A DNA stretch of 8,149 nt from a bacterium (GCA_030607655.1 JAUWJN010000094.1:1-8149); one strand, 5' to 3'. Counted from the stretch's first letter, positions 1-6,150 are shown. Program-made: numbers and translations. The notes: generated by a model from the sequence alone, not told the origin.

Positions 1-1026
1 GAGCTTCTCAATGTCTATCATCAGGGAGAGTTCGCCCTGGTCAGCAATGAAGCGATAGGTGAGGTTACCTTTGATAAGACGGCTCTGGACCGGCATCTGG
101 CTGAACTGCTCGCTCACACTGACCGCGAGCTTATCGCCGCAGCCAAACTGAAGGTAGTAGTTGACTGCTGCAATGGGGCCGGAGCGGTAATCAGTGAGCG
201 CTTGCTGACCGAGCTGGGCTGCCAGGTGGTAGCCATCAATGACACTCCTGACGGCCTGTTTCCCCATTCCCCGGAGCCGATACCGGAAAACCTGGGCCAA
301 CTGGAGGCGGCAGTCAAAGAGCACCAGGCTGATATTGGCTTTGCCCAGGACGCCGATGCTGACCGCCTGGCCATTGTCTCCGAGCAGGGCGTGGCGGTGG
401 GTGAGGAATATACCCTCGCCCTGGCCGCCGATGCCGTCGCCTCCGCGGGGCGCATCCCGCTGGTGGCTAATCTGTCCACCAGCCGCATGATAGAGGAGGT
501 CGCCCAGCGGCATAATTGTCCGTTTCGGCGGGCTAAAGTGGGCGAGGTCAATGTGGTGGAGGTAATGAAAGAAGAAGCCCGCAAGTTCAAGCAAGCCGGT
601 CATACTGATAAAGACGATTGGGTATTCGGCGGGGAAGGGAATGGGGGCATCATTGATCCCCGGATTCACTACTGCCGCGACAGCCTCCGAGCGATGTGCT
701 TGATTCTGGAGGGTCTGGCCGGGTGGGGTGGGCCGGTCAGTTCGTGGATTGAGCAGACCTTCCGCCCTTCGGCGATGGTTAAGACCCGCGTGGAGTGCCC
801 GGCGGCGCGGGTGCAGCCGGTAATGCTGGCCTTGCGGGAAGCATACACCGGGGAAGAGGTTGACGAGACCGAAGGGGTACGGGTAATGTGGCCGGATGAC
901 TCGTGGCTGCACGCCCGGCCCAGCAATACCGAGCCTATTATTCGGATAATGGCGGAGGCCGATACTCGCGACCAGGCCCAGGCCCACTGCAACCGCGCGG
1001 CTGAGATTATCCAGGAGGCTCTGTAA
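1..1026 (+). CDS. Phosphoglucosamine/phosphomannomutase family protein, 5'-truncated by window edge
   Basis: Alpha-D-phosphohexomutase, which moves phosphate between C1 and C6 of a hexose or hexosamine. It probably makes GlcN-1-P for cell-wall or UDP-GlcNAc synthesis, or Man-1-P; substrate cannot be decided from sequence. The frame is open from base 1, giving 341 visible residues. About 100 N-terminal residues, including the phosphoserine loop of domain I, lie outside the window. Visible motifs are the Mg-binding loop DADADR (visible residue ~117, bases 349-366), the sugar-binding loop GGEGNGG (~210, bases 628-648) and the C-terminal phosphate-binding loop RPSNTEPIIRI (~306, bases 916-948). 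The sugar loop is the GGEGNGG form known from archaeal-type and some deep-bacterial enzymes, not the usual GEQSGH of bacterial GlmM. It ends AAEIIQEAL at a TAA, 29 bases from the convergent isomerase gene. Sequences resembling its last codons recur at 2041-2079 and 6047-6088. Confidence 0.93.
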   Translation, partial: ELLNVYHQGEFALVSNEAIGEVTFDKTALDRHLAELLAHTDRELIAAAKLKVVVDCCNGAGAVISERLLTELGCQVVAINDTPDGLFPHSPEPIPENLGQLEAAVKEHQADIGFAQDADADRLAIVSEQGVAVGEEYTLALAADAVASAGRIPLVANLSTSRMIEEVAQRHNCPFRRAKVGEVNVVEVMKEEARKFKQAGHTDKDDWVFGGEGNGGIIDPRIHYCRDSLRAMCLILEGLAGWGGPVSSWIEQTFRPSAMVKTRVECPAARVQPVMLALREAYTGEEVDETEGVRVMWPDDSWLHARPSNTEPIIRIMAEADTRDQAQAHCNRAAEIIQEAL

Positions 1027-1055
1027 TCCTCTGATGGCGGTCTGAAGCAGGCAGT

Positions 1056-1964
1056 TCAAATATCAAACTCGCCCAGCGACTTGATATATTCTATGGAGGC
1101 AAGCAGGTCTGCGTGATAGTCACCAATGTCCTCTGACTGGGTGACGCCGTGGAAGGTCTCCACCTCGAAGCTGAACGGACCATAGAAGTTGGCGGCGTGG
1201 AGGATGTCAAAGACCCTGAGGAAATCAACCTCGCCCTCGCCCAGCCGGCAAAGTACGTGTTCTGCCTTGGTCTTTCCCCGAATGATGTCCTTGAGGTGGA
1301 CGTGGAATACGTACGGCACCAATGTTTCAAGCTCGTGGGCCGCGTCCCTCTCATCGAACGCCTCGTTGTAGAAGAGGATATTGGCAAGATCGAAATTGAT
1401 GCCTACGTTTTCCCGGTTCACCTCGTGCATGGTTCTGAGTGCCTCCGCCGCGTTGGTCATGATCCCCGGGTGAGTTTCCAGTGCTATTCTGATGTTTCTG
1501 TCAGCCGCGTAGTCACCCACTTCGCGGAGCATCGCATAAAGAAAAGCGCGGGCTTCCTTCTCCGCCTGTGAGGTATCACCTTCTAAGGCCCCGCTGGGGC
1601 GAACGAGAGCCTTGTGGTGACAGCCCATCACAATCATTTCGACCCCGAGAGCCTGGGCAAAGTCTACACGCCGCTTGACGATTTCTGCTGCCCCTGGGTA
1701 GCCGGTATAGCCGAATACGTCCAGGCTATCAATCTGAAAGCCATCTCTGGCCAGCAGGTCCCGGAGGTCGGGGAGGCTATATTTCCATTCTCCGCCGAGG
1801 GGTGCGTCCACCATAAGCTCAGGGATCAGCGAGTTAGGCCTAACCTGTTCGGTGGGCAGTTCTACCCTTCGCAGGGGCGTCTGTTTGATCTGGGTCAGGC
1901 ACTCGGCGAGATTGAATCTTCCCCAGGTATAACAATTCATACTCACGGCGAATGTGTTTTTCAT
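1056..1964 (-). CDS. Sugar phosphate isomerase/epimerase (xylose isomerase-like TIM barrel)
   Basis: A 302-residue protein of the AP-endonuclease-2/xylose-isomerase-like TIM-barrel family, cytosolic, usually metal-dependent and acting on sugars or inositol-type substrates. Likely metal ligands sit in the expected order at strand ends: E163 in IALETHPG, D192 in INFDLAN, H223 in FHVHLKD and E268 in FSFEVE. A GEGEVDF stretch near residue 242 is also typical of the family. I start at the ATG at 1964, which follows an AAGGAAGAGG Shine-Dalgarno-like sequence by 5 bases. An in-frame TTG just before it is less likely. The gene converges on the phosphohexomutase with 29 bases between stops. Upstream it faces a phosphohexomutase-tail remnant and hairpin repeats. 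The exact substrate cannot be named. Confidence 0.9.
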   Translation of the reverse strand: MKNTFAVSMNCYTWGRFNLAECLTQIKQTPLRRVELPTEQVRPNSLIPELMVDAPLGGEWKYSLPDLRDLLARDGFQIDSLDVFGYTGYPGAAEIVKRRVDFAQALGVEMIVMGCHHKALVRPSGALEGDTSQAEKEARAFLYAMLREVGDYAADRNIRIALETHPGIMTNAAEALRTMHEVNRENVGINFDLANILFYNEAFDERDAAHELETLVPYVFHVHLKDIIRGKTKAEHVLCRLGEGEVDFLRVFDILHAANFYGPFSFEVETFHGVTQSEDIGDYHADLLASIEYIKSLGEFDI

Positions 1965-2040
1965 CAATACCTCTTCCTTGGAACCAAGAGTATTTTCAAA
2001 TCGAGCTTAACACTCGCATCAGCCTCCACACCGCCCCCAC

Positions 2041-2079
2041 TGCGCCCGCGCGGCTCAGATTATCCAACAAGTCTTATAG
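2041..2079 (+). pseudogene. Remnant resembling the 3' end of a phosphohexomutase gene (copy 1)
   Basis: Reads CARAAQIIQQVL followed by TAG. The intact gene ending at 1026 reads CNRAAEIIQEAL. At DNA level 23 of the first 26 bases match (by eye); the last codons diverge. There is no coding continuation upstream in this frame, so only the tail is present. A near relative of this remnant lies at 6047-6088, and the two match each other better, and over a longer stretch that includes the downstream hairpin, than either matches the intact gene. It may be a displaced 3' end left by integration or rearrangement, or the tail of a lost paralogue. Confidence 0.55.
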
Positions 2080-2096
2080 AGGGATCAGTCGGCGGC

Positions 2097-2119
2097 CGCA
2101 GGCCGTCTACGGGCCTGCG
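2097..2119. repeat. Hairpin repeat, GTCTACG loop, 8-bp stem (copy 1a)
   Basis: CGCAGGCC (2097-2104) pairs perfectly with GGCCTGCG (2112-2119) around the 7-base loop GTCTACG (CGTAGAC on the minus strand). It lies 18 bases downstream of the phosphohexomutase-tail remnant. The loop is repeated exactly at 2526-2532 and 6784-6790 and nearly at 6112-6118, while the stem flanks vary in length. It could act as a transcription terminator or a recombination or RNA-processing site; no T tract follows here. Confidence 0.7.
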
Positions 2120-2163
2120 CGCTGAGTCCTCCGCCGAAGGCTGAAGCGCTATGGTGCGCAAGC

Positions 2164-2187
2164 GGGCCTCCTGGGCGTTTCTACGGC
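2164..2187 (-). repeat. Degenerate copy of the intergenic repeat (copy 1b)
   Basis: On the minus strand this reads CGCCGTAGAAACGCCCAGGA followed by GGCCCG. It matches the CGCACAGGAGGCCCGTAGA segment seen downstream of the other minus-strand genes, but the CGTAGAC loop is lost. It lies 24 bases beyond the stop of the 67-aa membrane protein gene, the position the repeat takes after the other cargo genes. Confidence 0.45.
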
Positions 2188-2210
2188 GTTCTCTCCTTAG
2201 TCAATGTCCG

Positions 2211-2414
2211 TTACACAACCTTGCGTGCTAGGAGTGTCGCCAGGACCACCCCAAACGCACCGCCCACTACAGCGCATATTATCCTTCCCGGTTCGCCGCT
2301 ATAGCCGTAGAAGCCCTTATAGTAATAGAGGTCGGCGAAGTAGTGTGCGCCTATGAGATAGCCTATACACCCCGTTGTTCCCACAAGTACTAATGCAAGT
2401 ATTCCTTGTTTCAT
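2211..2414 (-). CDS. Small hypothetical membrane protein (67 aa)
   Basis: Not recognised. It has two hydrophobic segments: residues ~4-23 (ILALVLVGTTGCIGYLIGAH) and ~46-63 (a Gly/Val-rich stretch, AVVGGAFGVVLATLLA). A Tyr-rich linker (ADLYYYKGFYGYSG) joins them, so it probably forms a helical hairpin in the inner membrane. The start chosen is the ATG at 2414, with GCGGGG 5 bases upstream; the frame is open further to a TTG at 2435, giving 74 residues. It lies 140 bases downstream of the metallopeptidase gene on the same strand, beyond a hairpin that may be a terminator, so it may need its own promoter. Confidence 0.6.
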   Translation of the reverse strand: MKQGILALVLVGTTGCIGYLIGAHYFADLYYYKGFYGYSGEPGRIICAVVGGAFGVVLATLLARKVV

Positions 2415-2515
2415 TTGCACCCCGCTCTCTCGCAATTGCTAACCGGAAATAACTGGCAAATCTTTTTCTATCAGCGGCGGCTGATTTTCCCTATCCCCTT
2501 GCCCTTCCCCCAGTC

Positions 2516-2562
2516 AAAACAGGCCGTCTACGGGCCTGCTGTGCGAAATACGGCTATTCTGG
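2516..2562 (-). terminator. Hairpin repeat copy 2, possible intrinsic terminator of the metallopeptidase gene
   Basis: On the minus strand CAGGCC, loop CGTAGAC and GGCCTG form a perfect 6-bp stem (bases 2520-2538), followed directly by TTTT (2519-2516). The homology with copy 4 (6780-6820) reaches back to the end of the coding region: both upstream genes end Pro-Glu-TAG with the same CCAGAATAGCC sequence. A short GC stem with four Ts is a plausible but not strong terminator. Confidence 0.5.
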
Positions 2563-3072
2563 CCGCCCTTCCCCTGGCCGAGCCTCCACTTTACTCATGA
2601 TGTCCTGTATTTCGCCGCCACTCAATTCCTTGTGTTGAAATAACGCCTCTGCAATTGCGTCTAAGTAGTGCCTCTTGCTGTTCAATAAGGGCTTGACCCG
2701 TTCGACTATCCAGTGGAGAAAAGCTTCCCGCTCTTCCGGTCCCATCTTCTTGCCCTCTTCGCTCCAGAGATCGACACGATAGTCACGGTGTGCCCACTTC
2801 CCCGGCTTACGCCCGGTAATCAATTCCTTAGCTTCAGGTCCAGCTACACGAATCATGCCCTCCTCTACCAGGAGGACTAGGCTAGCCAACAGATGATTGC
2901 CGAGTTCTTTTATGTGTTTGTCCTGCGGAAGTTCCCCTGTCACGTGGCCCCTACTCTTGGTCTCCTCATCATATACTATGCTAACCTCCTTGATATCTAA
3001 CCCCAAATGCAATCTTAATAGGGCGTGGCCTGCCTCATGGTACGCAAGTGCGCGTCTAGTCTGCACTCTCAT
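2554..3072 (-). CDS. Stand-alone M41 (FtsH-type) zinc metallopeptidase-like domain protein
   Basis: A 172-residue protein whose start matches the peptidase domain of FtsH: AYHEAGHALL at residues 10-19 holds the HEAGH zinc site (H12, E13, H16). A VAGPEAKELITGR stretch (76-88) resembles FtsH's GGRAAEE segment. The following D97 or D101 (HRDYRVDLW) is the candidate third zinc ligand. A helical tail (SGGEIQDIM, ~155-163) resembles the end of the FtsH protease domain. There is no AAA+ ATPase module and no membrane segment, so it is about a quarter of FtsH length. It could be a soluble processing protease or a metalloprotein of other function. The start has GAGGAGG 7 bases upstream, and its ATG overlaps the stop of a short upstream ORF tail (ATGA). 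Confidence 0.75.
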   Translation of the reverse strand: MRVQTRRALAYHEAGHALLRLHLGLDIKEVSIVYDEETKSRGHVTGELPQDKHIKELGNHLLASLVLLVEEGMIRVAGPEAKELITGRKPGKWAHRDYRVDLWSEEGKKMGPEEREAFLHWIVERVKPLLNSKRHYLDAIAEALFQHKELSGGEIQDIMSKVEARPGEGRPE

Positions 3073-3158
3073 GTCTTTTCCTCCTCACCGCCCGGCTTCA
3101 ACTCGGCGAACTGCGCCTCCAACGCCGCGGTCCGGCCAAGGGCATCCGTCTTTTGTGC
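3069..3158 (-). pseudogene. Short coiled-coil ORF tail ending in ATGA overlap (copy A)
   Basis: An open minus-strand stretch from the tRNA remnant to a TGA at 3069-3071 encodes ...DALGRTAALEAQFAELK and then a Gly/Glu-rich end. The TGA overlaps the ATG of the metallopeptidase gene as ATGA, suggesting translational coupling, with the SD inside the tail. No convincing start codon is in frame. A homologous tail occupies the same position downstream of the tRNA at 7895. It may be the remnant of a coiled-coil gene lost by rearrangement, or a leader ORF with an unusual start. Confidence 0.45.
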
Positions 3159-3159
3159 G

Positions 3160-3226
3160 TGGCGGAGGGGGAGGGATTGGGCCCCCCGGTGCCTTGCGGC
3201 ACAGCGGTTTTCAAGACCGCCGCCTT
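3160..3226 (-). pseudogene. Displaced tRNA-Ser(UGA) 3' half, non-functional
   Basis: Matches the intact tRNA-Ser genes at 3732 and 7895 from the end of the D arm (AAGGCGGCGG) through the anticodon arm, long variable arm and acceptor 3' strand to an encoded CCA. The 5' acceptor strand and D arm are missing, replaced by the end of the MGMT-like gene, whose stop codon occupies 3227-3229. Three changes (3179, 3181, 3182) destroy the T loop, changing TTCGAAT to GCCCAAT. Position 32 is C, as in the tRNA at 7895 and unlike the neighbouring tRNA at 3732. Together these indicate a tRNA 3' end displaced by an insertion (an att-like remnant). Confidence 0.85.
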
Positions 3227-3709
3227 TCATAGCTCTACCAAGTGTTCTTCAAAGTCAACCACGACGTGGTTTTTGCCTTTTTGGATTACTTTGTGGCCTT
3301 CCTGCTCTAAGAGCTTCTTTTGGGCCTCTACGCCGCCCGGGTACTTGGGGTTTATGACTCCGCCGGTCTTTAGTGTCCGCCAGTAAGGAGTGGTATTCTT
3401 CTTTCCTTCCGCGGCCGCTTCGGCGGCGGCATTAGCCGCAATCCAGGCGAAAATGCCCGTCGTCATCGGACAACCGATGGTCGCACTATGTTTATCGGCA
3501 AGTATCGCCCGAATCTCATTTATGGTAATGAGCTTGCCCGCAGCGACTCCTCTCATAATCTCATCTACTTCTTTCGGTGCGGGGATAACCACCGTCCCTG
3601 TTCCCCATCTTTTACTCATTTTCTTCGTAACTTTTTGGACTTTGGGCAGATCCTTACTATCGGCCAGTTTTTCCTGCCACGATTTGCGCGGTTTAGATTT
3701 ATTGGTCAT
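3227..3709 (-). CDS. MGMT/ATL-like family protein (alkyltransferase-like, no PCHR motif)
   Basis: A 160-residue protein with an MGMT-type DNA-binding (winged helix) domain, residues ~45-155: GKLITINEIRAIL, ATIGCPMTTGIFAWIAANAA, TPYWRTLKTGGVINPKYPGG. Alkyltransferases carry a PCHR active site; here the equivalent segment reads GCPMTTG. Self-methyltransferase activity is therefore unlikely, though Cys80 is nearby. Alkyltransferase-like proteins bind alkylated bases and flag them for repair; that role is inferred. The N-terminus is a Lys-rich extension. I start at the ATG at 3709; the open frame continues upstream only through the tRNA gene, which is not coding. The SD is weak (GAGAGTGAAAAG). 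It begins 22 bases after the tRNA CCA end and its stop abuts the tRNA remnant, so it fills the whole space between them. Confidence 0.85.
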   Translation of the reverse strand: MTNKSKPRKSWQEKLADSKDLPKVQKVTKKMSKRWGTGTVVIPAPKEVDEIMRGVAAGKLITINEIRAILADKHSATIGCPMTTGIFAWIAANAAAEAAAEGKKNTTPYWRTLKTGGVINPKYPGGVEAQKKLLEQEGHKVIQKGKNHVVVDFEEHLVEL

Positions 3710-3731
3710 CTTTTCACTCTCGGTTTGTAGT

Positions 3732-3819
3732 TGGCGGAGGGGGAGGGATTCGAACCCCCGGTGCCTTGCGGCACAGCGGTTTTCAATACCGCCGCCTTCG
3801 TCCACTCGGCCACCCCTCC
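3732..3819 (-). tRNA. tRNA-Ser(UGA), copy B
   Basis: An 88-base gene including encoded CCA (3732-3734). The acceptor GGAGGGG pairs with CCCCTCC, with G73. The anticodon stem GCGGT/ACCGC holds the loop ATTGAAA, giving anticodon UGA (bases 3783-3785), which reads UCA codons. A long variable arm (GTGCC/GGCAC around GCAA) is the class II feature of Ser, and the T arm has the normal TTCGAAT loop. It differs from the copy at 7895 only at position 32 (A instead of C). A strong promoter lies upstream, and the MGMT-like gene follows 22 bases after the CCA. Confidence 0.96.
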
Positions 3820-3877
3820 GCTACTCATTACTTTGACAAGCCCCACGGCTGGTGATACCAGCTAAATGTCTGGTTAA

Positions 3878-3907
3878 AGTATAGGAAGCCGCTCCTTCGA
3901 CTGTCAA
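3878..3907 (-). promoter_or_regulatory. Sigma-70-type promoter for tRNA-Ser copy B
   Basis: On the minus strand a perfect TTGACA (3907-3902) is separated by 18 bases from TATACT (3883-3878). Transcription would start about 50 bases before the tRNA. The leader holds a small perfect hairpin, GCTGGT/ACCAGC with a 3-base loop, at 3848-3862. No other clear promoter precedes the MGMT-like and metallopeptidase genes, so this one may serve them too. Confidence 0.75.
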
Positions 3908-4036
3908 GAGGTGCTGAGTATCGCCAGCGGGGAGGAATTCCTAATAGCCGGCCGAATATCTACTGTGTCGCGGCTGGACCATATTCCCGCTGGTCACGAG
4001 GCCTTATGTGTGATCTACCGAGACAGGGCAAAGCAA

Positions 4037-6019
4037 ATGTCAATTCGTGACAAGCGGCATCCGGCACCACCCCAGATCACCTTCCGCAGCGTGCTGATTG
4101 GTGCCCTGGCGATACCACTTACCAGTTTATGGGTCGCCGCGATGGAGAATGTCTACGGCGGCCGGCCGACCTACTTATCTATCTTCTTCCACACGATACT
4201 CATCCTCATCGCCCTGGTTGCCCTTAACGCTCTCCTGCGCCTCATTGTACCCCGCTATGCCTTTAATCGGGCGGAGCTACTGATAGTTTACATTATGACC
4301 TCTATCAGCAGCGGCATCGTCGGCGACCAATTTATGGCGGTATTCCTCCCCGGACTGGCCAATCCGTTCTGGTATGCTACCGCCGCGAACGCCTGGGCGA
4401 CAAAGCTCAGGCCCCACCTGCCGATGCACCTGATGGTCTCTGATACGCACGCGGTGTATGACTTTTACATGGGCGGTTCAACTTTATACGATATGAGCAA
4501 TCTCCAGGCCTGGCTGGGTCCGGGCCTGATCTGGGCGGCCTTTATTGCCGTCACCCAATTGATGTGCCTGTGCGTGAACATTATCTTGCGTCGCCAGTGG
4601 ACTGATTACGAGAAGCTGAACTTCCCGCTGACCGAACTGCCGATGCAAATAACGGCCCGGGGTCCGAAGAGCATCTGGCGCAATAAGCTGATGTGGCTAG
4701 GGTTTGGCATCGCGGCGGGGATTGATATCATCAACGAGTTGCATGTACTTTGGCCGGCGGTGCCCATAATTGCCGTCAAGTTGCAATGGATGCACTTCCC
4801 CCAGCGGTGGGCCGCGACCCTCAACCATACCGCGACCTCGTTTTATCCGTTTGTTATTGGCATTGCCTTCTTACTACCCGCCGACCTGAGCTTCTCCTGC
4901 TGGTTCTTTTTCTGGATCTTCATAATTGAAGAGATGATTTGCGCTGCCCTCGGCTACCCCCGTTACTCCCCCTGGGCCTTCCGGGCAACGGCCGGGGCTT
5001 TACCGGCAATGGTGGAGCAGGGCGTCGGTGGCTACCTGGCGGTGGTAGGCTTTGCCCTATGGTCTGCCCGCGGCCACCTGGCAGCGGTATGGGCGGCGGT
5101 CAGCAATAAACCCGGTGCGGTGGGAGGAGATGGTCGCAGCGGAGTCAGCGAGGCCGAAGCCAAAGAATATCGCCTGGCCTTCGGCGGCCTCGCCGTCGGT
5201 ATGGTTATCCTGGTATGGTTCACCGCTAGCCTCGGTATGCCGGTGGTCACTGCTTTCTTCTTCTTCGTACTCTACCTGGCTATTAACACTGCCATCAGCA
5301 AGATTCGCGCCGAATTCGGGGCCCCCATCCATTCCTTTCACTACGCGGGGCCTGACTTGATCCCCCTGAATATAGTAGGCAGCAATAGGATGTCGGGCCG
5401 GGAGATAGGCGTCTGGACGCTGTTTTTCGGCTTCACGCGCGGCTTTCCGGGCGTGCCGATGCCCCATCAACTTGAGGGTATGAAGATGGCCGAACTGGTA
5501 GGCGCTAATCCCCAACGCCTGACCGCCGCGGCAGCCGTGGCCACCGTCGTGGGCTGCTTCGCCGCCGTTTGGGCTCTGCTGCACTTGGGCTATCGGGAGG
5601 GAGTGGAGTCTATGCTGGCGGCCTCACCGATGAAAGCCCTGTCCCGTGAGGGCTGGGGGCGAATGGATACTTGGCTTACTCGCCCCACCGGCGCTAACTG
5701 GGTGGGCCTGGGCGGTATTATCTTCGGGGTCGGCTTTAGCTACTTCCTGATGCAGATGCGCTTCCATTTCGCCTGGTGGCCCTTTCACCCTATCGGCTAT
5801 GCCCTCGCCCCGGATTGGACGATGCGGGTGGTGTGGCTACCGATTCTCATTGGCTGGGCGGGCAAAGCGCTAGTGATGCGCTATGCGGGGCCTAAGGCCT
5901 ACCACGCAGCGGTTCCCTTCGCGTTGGGCCTTATACTGGGGGAGTTCGTCGTGGGCGGCTTCTGGACGGTGCTGGCGTTAATTACTCACCAGGCCCAATA
6001 CAGCTTCTGGATGTTCTAA
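4037..6019 (+). CDS. DUF6785/DUF6784-type multi-spanning membrane protein (OPT-like transporter)
   Basis: A 660-residue polytopic inner-membrane protein with roughly a dozen or more hydrophobic segments, beginning at residues ~19-36 and ~47-69. A conserved-looking cytoplasmic or re-entrant segment IRAEFGAPIHSFHYAGPDLI (~423-442) and a C-terminal block with FAWWPFHPIGYALAPDWTM, RYAGPKAYHAAVPF and GLILGEFVVGGFW match my recollection of DUF6785 followed by DUF6784. Those families are common in Armatimonadota and Planctomycetota and related to oligopeptide transporters. Peptide or oligosaccharide uptake is a guess. I start at the ATG at 4037 (AGGG about 9 bases upstream), because the earlier GTG at 3911 would add 42 non-hydrophobic residues and sits in the tRNA promoter region. 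It is divergent from the tRNA and opposite in strand to the small-gene blocks. Twenty-seven bases after its stop lies a phosphohexomutase-tail remnant. Confidence 0.82.
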   Translation: MSIRDKRHPAPPQITFRSVLIGALAIPLTSLWVAAMENVYGGRPTYLSIFFHTILILIALVALNALLRLIVPRYAFNRAELLIVYIMTSISSGIVGDQFMAVFLPGLANPFWYATAANAWATKLRPHLPMHLMVSDTHAVYDFYMGGSTLYDMSNLQAWLGPGLIWAAFIAVTQLMCLCVNIILRRQWTDYEKLNFPLTELPMQITARGPKSIWRNKLMWLGFGIAAGIDIINELHVLWPAVPIIAVKLQWMHFPQRWAATLNHTATSFYPFVIGIAFLLPADLSFSCWFFFWIFIIEEMICAALGYPRYSPWAFRATAGALPAMVEQGVGGYLAVVGFALWSARGHLAAVWAAVSNKPGAVGGDGRSGVSEAEAKEYRLAFGGLAVGMVILVWFTASLGMPVVTAFFFFVLYLAINTAISKIRAEFGAPIHSFHYAGPDLIPLNIVGSNRMSGREIGVWTLFFGFTRGFPGVPMPHQLEGMKMAELVGANPQRLTAAAAVATVVGCFAAVWALLHLGYREGVESMLAASPMKALSREGWGRMDTWLTRPTGANWVGLGGIIFGVGFSYFLMQMRFHFAWWPFHPIGYALAPDWTMRVVWLPILIGWAGKALVMRYAGPKAYHAAVPFALGLILGEFVVGGFWTVLALITHQAQYSFWMF

Positions 6020-6046
6020 ATGCCGATGACGCTCGCTGCCCACTGG

Positions 6047-6088
6047 TGCCGCGCCCCCGCGGCGGAGATTATCCAGCAAGTCTTATGA
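6047..6088 (+). pseudogene. Remnant resembling the 3' end of a phosphohexomutase gene (copy 2)
   Basis: Reads CRAPAAEIIQQVL then TGA, directly after the transporter gene and in a different frame from it. Together with the downstream sequence to 6124 it matches 2047-2116 at about 57 of 68 aligned positions by eye, covering the tail codons, an ATCA-TCGG stretch and the CGCAGGC-TCTACGGGCCT hairpin. The pair therefore forms a direct repeat of about 70 bases with 4.0 kb between copies. Upstream of the tail nothing resembles a phosphohexomutase. Confidence 0.55.
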
Positions 6089-6106
6089 ACGATCACTCGG
6101 TGCCCG

Positions 6107-6150
6107 CAGGCGCTCTACGGGCCTCCTGTGCGTTTGGGGGCTATACCCCA
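6107..6150 (-). repeat. Hairpin repeat (copy 3) at the end of the coiled-coil gene
   Basis: On the minus strand the region reads TATAGCC, CCCAAACGCACAGGAGG, then CCCGTAGAGCGCCT. It matches copies 2 and 4 in order and spacing. The stem is weaker (AGGC/GCCT) because the loop flank is GAGC in place of GACG. It sits between two convergent genes, so it could stop transcription from either side, but no T run follows. Confidence 0.6.

Noticed and set aside
1614..2144. Plus-strand 176-aa ORF
   Set aside because: Mostly antisense to the isomerase, whose motifs are clear. Its end reads through the phosphohexomutase-tail repeat in another frame.
2211..2414. Lipoprotein signal at GTTGC in the 67-aa protein
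   Set aside because: The residues before Cys do not match the lipobox (Leu at -3 is missing) and the hydrophobic stretch continues past the Cys, which fits a membrane helix.
2470..2488. Hairpin ATCAGC/GCTGAT followed by TTT on the plus strand
   Set aside because: A 6-bp stem with only three Ts and no plus-strand gene ending before it, so not called a terminator.
3783..3785. Selenocysteine or UGA-suppressor tRNA
   Set aside because: Read 5' to 3' the anticodon is UGA, which decodes UCA (Ser). A Sec or opal suppressor tRNA would have UCA, and the acceptor stem is the normal 7 bp.
3710..3805. N-terminal extension of the MGMT-like gene to 3805
   Set aside because: The extra 32 codons come mostly from the tRNA-Ser sequence. 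The ATG at 3709 begins the family-like Lys-rich N-terminus.
3911..4036. Upstream GTG start for the transporter
   Set aside because: The added residues are not hydrophobic, do not resemble the family, and begin next to the tRNA promoter. The ATG at 4037 fits better.
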